Source: Sophora flavescens (Eukaryota; Streptophyta; Magnoliopsida; Fabales; Fabaceae). From it: DNA of 64,000 bases. Shown one piece after another: positions 58,331 through 64,000 of this stretch. Each line of letters opens with the position of its first letter. The stretch's first letter is position 1. The translations under genes and the position numbers were made by a program. The notes below the pieces were generated by a model. That model saw only the letters and a program-made list of their open reading frames with translations. It ran no database searches and had not been told where the DNA came from. The DNA lies in assembly GCA_030762895.1 (NCBI GenBank), contig JAUPTC010000016.1, forward strand, positions 682,001 to 746,000. Reading direction: 5' to 3'.

Positions 58331-59990
58331 AAATCCCTAAATCCACCAGAACCCCCATTTCTTCCCCATTTCACGAAACTTCTCTCTCTCTCACTCATTC
58401 TCTCTTCCTCGCGAGCTCCGACCACCAGCCTCCAGCCACCGCCGTCAGGTAAGTTCTCTCCCTCTCCCTCTCCCTCTCCGTTTCTCTCTCTCCATCTCTG
58501 TCTCTGTCTCTCTCTCTCTCCGTCTCTAACCGTTTCTCTCTCTCTTAGGTTTGTCTTCCTCCGCACGTCCAGAGCAGCGCCACCACCGGCACCACCAGAG
58601 CAGCGCCACCGTTACCACCGTAGCACAGTAAGTCTTCTTCCCTTTGGCAAAATCAAATTATAATTCTCTGCTTACCTCACAGTCTCACATAATCTTGATC
58701 ACAATTTTCATACTATGTTGGTAGATTTGGATTCTTCTTTGGTTTTTGGCATTTTTATATGGTAAATCTAATTGTTGTTTTATAAATACATGCCATAAAT
58801 TGAGGTTAAAAGTATTTTCATGTTCTAATTGTCTTATCTCTAAAATATTGTAACAAAACATACAAAGTACCATCGGTCCTTTTCTTCACCATTTTAGAAC
58901 ACTTGTTGCATCCTTGATAAAACCAATTATAGTCCTCAATAATCTCGTGAATTGCTGCAAGTGTTGTTACCCTTCTAGGCTATTGAAATCAAAGTAAGTG
59001 ATCAACGGATGTAGATGAGAAAATTTGTTTAACAAAACTGAAAAAACAGGTATAATTTGTAACCTGCTTTGATTCTCTGATTTCAATTAGAGTTTTTCTG
59101 AGATTAGGATCACAAAGGATATTCTTAGATGAGTTCCTACTTCGAAATGTAAGCTGACTTGTGGATTGTGTTGCACCGAAACATTGATTGGAATGGCTAC
59201 AAATATATAAAGTAAAAGTAATATTTTTTTAATAAGAAATGTATAGAAGGAATAAAACTGACATGTACAAAAATTAAACTTGAGGCATACATATTCATCA
59301 ATGCAGCTGCCTCTGGTATAGCTGGATTCATCAGGACTTTTATTGTGTTCCATGAAGTAATGAGTGAGTTATGGCCTATAAATTTTTTTATGAGTTGAAT
59401 TTGTTATAACAAATAAAATATAAATTAAAGGAATGATATATGTTTAAAGCAGTATAAAATATTAGAATAAGTAGACATTAGAAATAAATGTTAATAATGG
59501 TGAAGGAATTATTTTTATAATAAATACCTCTATAATGAGTGATTCGGGCAAGTTGCAAAACTACCACTTTAAGTTGGTTATTTTCAGTCAGAAAGTTGAA
59601 CATTTTGATTGCTCGTTCCCCAAACAATGTCACACGAACAAAATTATTGCTAAAGTTTGAGAAAAAAATTGAAGTTTGAGTATAAATTCTAGGTGAAAAA
59701 AAATGTTTGCCAATACGAGTTGTTTGTTAGTGGAGAGCAGAGCTCAATAGGATGTATCCAGTCTGAAAGGCTGGATGCTGGTTGTGTACTGATGATTTAG
59801 AAGTTATGCATGTGTTTGAAAATTATGTGTTACTTGTTAGTGGAGAGCAGAGCTCAATAGGATGTTTGCAACAATATTTTATCTAAGTTTGTATTGATTT
59901 ATGATCAGCCTCTGGCTCGACTAGTTTTATACTAGTAAGACCGTGGTTTTATTCGAGTTTAATCTTGTTTTCGCCCAAATTTGGATTTAA
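58331..59990. other. Leader-like region of the third CACTA, no gene recognised
   Basis: A CT-rich tract (58375-58550), then a GC-rich segment with GT donors (CGTCAG/GTAAGTT at 58449; CACAG/TAAGTC), resembles the 5' leader of the Ulp1 CACTA at 31420-31560. From 58640 on the sequence is AT-rich and intron-like. TTGTTAGTGGAGAGCAGAGCTCAATAGGATGT occurs twice (near 59729 and 59835). No coding exon is readable. Confidence 0.5.
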
Positions 59991-60129
59991 TTGTCCTCAA
60001 GCAACATTTTGAGTCTCTTAAGTAGTTTTAGGATAATTTAGTTGATTTTGAGTCAAATAAAGCATTTACTGCTATTTCATGTTTTCAGGCTAATAAGAAG
60101 AGTAAGAAGGGAAGGACACTTGAAGCAGA

Positions 60130-60490
60130 AGCCATCACGCCCAGGCCGTGACACTGGTCACGGCCGTGATGAGCCACCCAGGAAAGTCGGAAAGCATCAC
60201 GGCCCAGTAGTGATATCCATCACGAGCGTGATGAGAAGTCCATGAAGACCAGAAGACATCGCGGCCCAGCCGTGATAACCATCACGGGCGTGATGAGAAG
60301 AACCTGAAAGTCAGAATTGATCACGGCCCAGCCGTGATGGAGGTCATGGCCGTGACAGATCAACACCCATGGACAGAAAGGATCACGGCCTGGTCGTGAT
60401 GAGTATCACGGCCGTGATAGACTAGAATTTGAATGCGTGCCCTTGGCAGAATTGGTCACGGCCTGGACGTGACGGTCGTGATGCGCGGCC
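60130..60490. repeat. Six ~62-bp tandem repeats with palindromic arms in the Athila U3
   Basis: Units begin near 60130, 60193, 60256, 60318, 60380 and 60453. Each has ATCACGGCC..GGCCGTGAT-type arms around a short loop. They end just before the TATA box at 60495, the usual place for enhancer repeats in LTR promoters. A piece of this repeat occurs at 31993-32097 in the Ulp1 CACTA. Confidence 0.85.
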
Positions 60491-60494
60491 TCTT

Positions 60495-60502
60495 TATAAA
60501 TA
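60495..60502 (+). promoter_or_regulatory. TATA box of the Athila LTR
   Basis: TATAAATA in CCTCTTTATAAATAGGAGCG, directly after the tandem repeats and about 680 bases before the LTR end. Transcription would start near 60530 (inference). Confidence 0.65.
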
Positions 60503-61181
60503 GGAGCGCAGCAGACACAAAAAATCATCCAGTTTTTCACTGTTTACATTATACTTTTAGGTTATTGTCATATTTGTGATGGAGAACTAATCCCCTTGGA
60601 TTAATCTGCTGTAATCGGTTTCCGCCGACACTCGAGGTTCTGTAATTCCAGGATTAATTTGCTTCTTCCTTTCAATACTATCCTATATGTCTGTTTGCTT
60701 AATTCAGGTTGTATAGAATAAGTGTTGATTTATTTCGGTGATTCTATGTTCCTATACCTAATCGCGTTTACTTAATTCGCGTGTGTTCAATCGTGTTTGC
60801 TTAATTCACGAGTGCTTCATCCCGTTTGCTTAATTCGGGAATTAGGAACATACATCTCGTAGTATCAATTTCGCTTGTTAATTGTTGCTACAATCGGAAA
60901 GGGAATAGAATCTGCTTAGGGCATGGGAATTATATGAATCAATGATAGTTGAAAACCGAGAATAGTAGATTAATCGTTTTAATTATTGATAATCACTTAT
61001 TTCTTAATTGCATTGTTTTCTATTAATTGAATCTTTCAATCTGAAAACCCCCTCCCAAAACTGATTTTGTGGTTAATAACAATACAAGAGTCCTTGAGAG
61101 ACGATACTCGAGTTGTCGTACCCTGACTACACTTTTTCAAACCACTCACTTTTTGACCTGTGCGCGACAGCGGGTCAAAAT

Positions 61182-61199
61182 TGGCACCGTTACCGGGGA
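61182..61199 (+). other. Athila primer-binding site
   Basis: TGGCACCGTTACCGGGGA matches, with two changes, the Athila/Tat-type site TGGCGCCGTTGCCGGGGA (tRNA-Asp). It lies 4 bases after the LTR end. Confidence 0.88.
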
Positions 61200-61245
61200 C
61201 TCTTGTTGTTATTAACGGATTTGCTGATTAATTTATGAATTAGTT

Positions 61246-62793
61246 CTGGCTACTAGGTCTGGTTGTTCTGACTTGTTTGAATTTGATCCTGAAATTGAAA
61301 GAACTTTGCACGCATGCCGTAGGGCAATTCAGGCTAGCACTAGTTCATCAACCAGTAGTGATTCTGATTCTGTACTTGCTTTTGATAACATGGCTGACCA
61401 AAGAACATTAAGACAACTTGCTGCTCCTGATGTTAATTATAATGGTTTGTGCATTGAATATGCTGATGTTGTTGCTCCTTTTGAGTTAAAATCTGGTTTA
61501 ATACACTTGTTGCCAAGGTTTAGTGGTCTTGTAGGTGAGGATCCGCACAAGCATCTGAAGGAATTCCAGGTTGTCTTATCTACACCTTTGAGACCGGAAG
61601 GAATAACTGAAGACCATATCAAGCTGAGAGCCTTCCCGTTCTCACTTCAAGGTGCTGTGAAGGATTGGTTATACTACCTTGAGCCAAATTCTGTTTCAAC
61701 CTGGAACGATTTGAAGAAGGTTTTCTTAGAGAGATACTTCCCTGCCTCCAGAGCTACATCAATCAGAAAAGAGATATGTGGTATTAGACAGGGCAATGAG
61801 TCATTGGCTGAATACTGGGAGAGATTCAAGAAGTTGGTATCTAGTTGCCCTCAACACCAGATTTCCGAGCAGCTGCTTATCCAGTACTTTTATGAGGGGT
61901 TGCTACCGATGGATAGGAACATTTTGGATGCTGCTAGTGGGGGAGCACTTGTTGATAAGACTCCAGCTGCCGCCAAGCAATTGATTGAAAACATGTCACT
62001 CAACTCCCAGCAGTGCACAACCAAAAGCAACTCTGTCGAGACAAGGGGTGTGAATGAGGTCCGTGGCTCTTCTTCCAACAAGGCCCTTGAAACCAGAATT
62101 GATGAGCTTACTTCTTTTGTGAAACAGCTGGCAGTGGATAAAGTTCAAATAGCAAGGTTATGTGACATTTGTACTTCTCCTGAGCACCTGTCCGATGCAT
62201 GCCCTATTCTGAAAGATGAGTCAGTCACTGATTTGCCTCAAGCATATGCAGCCAATCTCTACAATCAAGGCAACAATCAGAACAGGTACAACATTCCTGA
62301 CCTCTCCACTAATAAGTACCACCCCATCTGGAGAAACCATCCGAACCTTCGGTATGGGAACTCATATGCACAACAGCAACAACCAATGTTACCGCTGGCA
62401 CCACCACAGAATTCTCCCCAAGTGACCACCTCTGCACCTTCTGGACCTTCACTAGAGGACCTTGTCAAGTAAATGGCTGCACAAAATCTCCAGTTTCAGC
62501 AGCGAACGGACTCTAGTATTCATGCTCTGCAGACACAGATTGGACAGCTTGCCACTTCGATGAATGCCATGCAGCAAGCTCAAGGATCGAACCAACTACC
62601 TGCACAAACAGTGGTGAATCTTAATGCTCCAAATCCTAATGTGAGTGCAATTTCTTTGAGATCCGGGAAAGTTGTAGAGGCAGCCCCTGAAAAAGGTAAG
62701 GAAACTGTTGAGGTAACACCTGAACCTTCTGCTGTTGTTGAAGCCGAGAAAGAGTATGTGCCACCAATCCCCTTCCCTCTAAGAGTGCTGTAA
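61246..62793 (+). pseudogene. gag: Athila gag
   Basis: The frame opens at CTG 61246 (LATRSGCSDLFEFDPEIERT), where relatives have ATG, so the start codon looks mutated. The next ATG is at 61390 (MADQRTLRQLAAPDVNYNGL). The gag core reads LIHLLPRFSGLVGEDPHKHL, LRAFPFSLQGAVKDWLYYL, FLERYFPASRATSIRKEICG and QFLYEG-like QYFYEGLLPMDR. A Cys motif reads CDICTSPEHLSDACP. Stops at 62470 and 62791 are both TAA where the family has Gln (LVKQMAAQN, RVLQNKK). The frame is otherwise unbroken. Confidence 0.92.
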
Positions 62794-64000
62794 AATAAAA
62801 AGATTGATGGGGAAGACAAGGAGAGGGAGATTCTGGATGTGTTAAGAAAAGTGGCGGTAAACATTCCGCTTCTTGATGTGATTAAGCAGATTCCGAGATA
62901 TGCAAAGTTTCTGAAGGACTTGTGCACACACAAGAGGAGGTTGAAGGGTAATGAGAGAGTCAATTTGGGGCAAAATGTTTCAGCCCTCATTCAACCTAAA
63001 CCTGCATCTGAGAAAGTTATTGTTTCATCCCTCACTCAGGCAATGCCACATAAATGCAAGGATCCAGGAACTTTTGCTATTCCATGCACCATTGGGGACA
63101 GTAAATTCGACAATTGCATGTTGGATTTAGGAGCTTCTATTAATGTCATGCCCACTTCTGTCTTCAACAATCTTGATCTTGGTCCTTTGCAACATACTGG
63201 TCTCACTATTCAGTTGGCAAACAGGACCAATGCTCGCCCCATTGGAGTGGTAGAAGATGTGCTGGTACAAGTTAATGACTTGATTTTCCCTGCTGATTTT
63301 TACATCCTAGACATGGCAGGGGAAACAAATTCAAGCAGATCACCGATCATTCTGGGCAGACCGTTCATGAAAACGACGAAGACAAAGATTGAAGTTGATG
63401 ATGGAACCATGTCCATGGAGTTTGGTGACATTGTTGCAAAATTCAACATTTTCGATGCTATGAAGCATCCCTTGGAAGAGCATTCTGTCTTTCAAATAGA
63501 GTTGCTCTCCGAAATTGTTGATGACACTTATGATGACTTGGTTTATGATTTTCCATCTATCTCTGGTTTTGATGATGTTTATTCATGTGCTGATTGTAAT
63601 AACACTAACCCTTGTGATGTTTGTGCTGAGATTGATGCTACCTTGCAGGGTGACAGTGTAAGTGAGGCTGTTTGTTCAGCTGAGGTTCTTGACAGCACGG
63701 CTGCCCCAAATGTACCATCCATTGAGCAGCCACCCTCCCTAGAGCTTAAGCCACTTCCTGGAAATCTGAAGTATGCTTATTTGGAGAGGAATGAAAAACT
63801 TCCAGTTATAATTTCCTCCAACCTGGATTCTAACCAGGAAACTAAGCTCTTGGAGGTTTTGAAGAAGCATAAGAAAGCAATTGGGTGGACCTTGGCTGAC
63901 ATACCAGGTATTAGCCCCTCCAGGTGTATGCATAGGATTTTGTTGGAGGATGGGGCTAAAACAGTTAGGCAGCCCCAAAGGCGGCTCAATCCCTTGATCC
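62794..64000 (+). pseudogene. pol: Athila protease and start of reverse transcriptase (runs off window)
   Basis: In frame with gag: KEREILDVLRKVAVNIPLLD, the linker, then the aspartic protease CMLDLGASINVMP near 63118-63155, with DLG in place of DSG as in Athila, and SPIILGRPFMKT. The Athila-typical spacer follows, then the RT beginning KKHKKAIGWTLADIPGISPS, CMHRILLEDGAK and PQRRLNP at the window edge. No stop was seen in this segment, so only the gag part is broken in what is visible. Confidence 0.92.

Larger units (their letters stand above)
59990..61177 (+). mobile_element. 5' LTR of an Athila-type retrotransposon (left end approximate)
   Basis: The right end is fixed by the primer site at 61182. 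It contains a TATA box at 60495, tandem hairpin repeats just upstream (60130-60490), and a short 29-bp triplet repeat around CGTTTGCTTAATTC (60763-60850). The left end is probably TGTCCTCAAGCAAC near 59991 but is not proven. Confidence 0.6.

Noticed and set aside
58273..58663. Opposing frames in the CT-rich leader of the third CACTA
   Set aside because: Ser/Leu/Pro- and Arg/Glu-rich translations of a CT microsatellite. It looks like untranslated leader.

Overview
This window is plant nuclear DNA, very probably from a legume. The intron style, CT-rich leaders, TATA boxes, MITEs and the Ty3/Gypsy, LINE, SINE, CACTA and Mutator elements are all plant-like. A captured 7S vicilin exon at 50664-50948 reads, from memory, most like lupin beta-conglutin, so Lupinus or a close genistoid legume is my best guess (inference). 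Almost all of the 64 kb is transposable elements. The only candidate for an intact host gene is a two-exon, 55-residue secreted-peptide gene at 9270-9528.

Layout. 1-5270: 3' part of a decayed CACTA element (TNP2 transposase, second ORF, hairpin array). 5271-9000: LTR fragment, a piece of an IST1-like gene and a 255-bp higher-order repeat. 9190-9930: peptide gene. 10259-12503: MITE and a cluster of LTR remnants. 13042-14541: a 1,500-bp Pack-MULE with a perfect 9-bp target duplication. 14729-18236: MITEs, tandem repeats and an old LTR-element remnant. 18237-38695: a Tekay/Del-type chromovirus with 4.3-kb LTRs and duplication GATGT, whose 3' LTR carries a 7,055-bp CACTA element (28813-35867) encoding a Ulp1-like protein. 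39079-43483: minus-strand solo LTR of a related family (duplication TTAAA). 43489-44992: the other side of the old element, with a 72-bp minisatellite, polypurine tract and 3' LTR. 44993-49596: LINE ORF1 fragment, SINE, a decayed paralogue of the peptide gene, MITEs and microsatellites. 49597-55641: a CACTA element (duplication CAT) carrying exons of at least four host genes (vicilin, GNAT acetyltransferase, PIP5K, eIF2-gamma). 55658-57895: LINE ORF1 and the start of ORF2, cut by another CACTA end. 59990-64000: an Athila-type element running off the window.

Little here works together as a host pathway; the logic is nested insertion. The CACTA/Ulp1 element sits in the Tekay 3' LTR, and the Tekay element and the solo LTR both sit in one older LTR element. 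The 5' LTR gives the exact empty site for the CACTA insertion. Many stop codons in the element reading frames fall where Trp or Gln is expected, the pattern left by deamination of methylated cytosine.

The observations I rate highest are: the multi-gene CACTA transduplicate; a protein of about 165 residues encoded inside the Tekay LTRs, with conserved splice signals and a homologue in the diverged solo LTR; and the small secreted-peptide gene with its broken paralogue. Family calls were made by reading translations against remembered family patterns. No database search was run.
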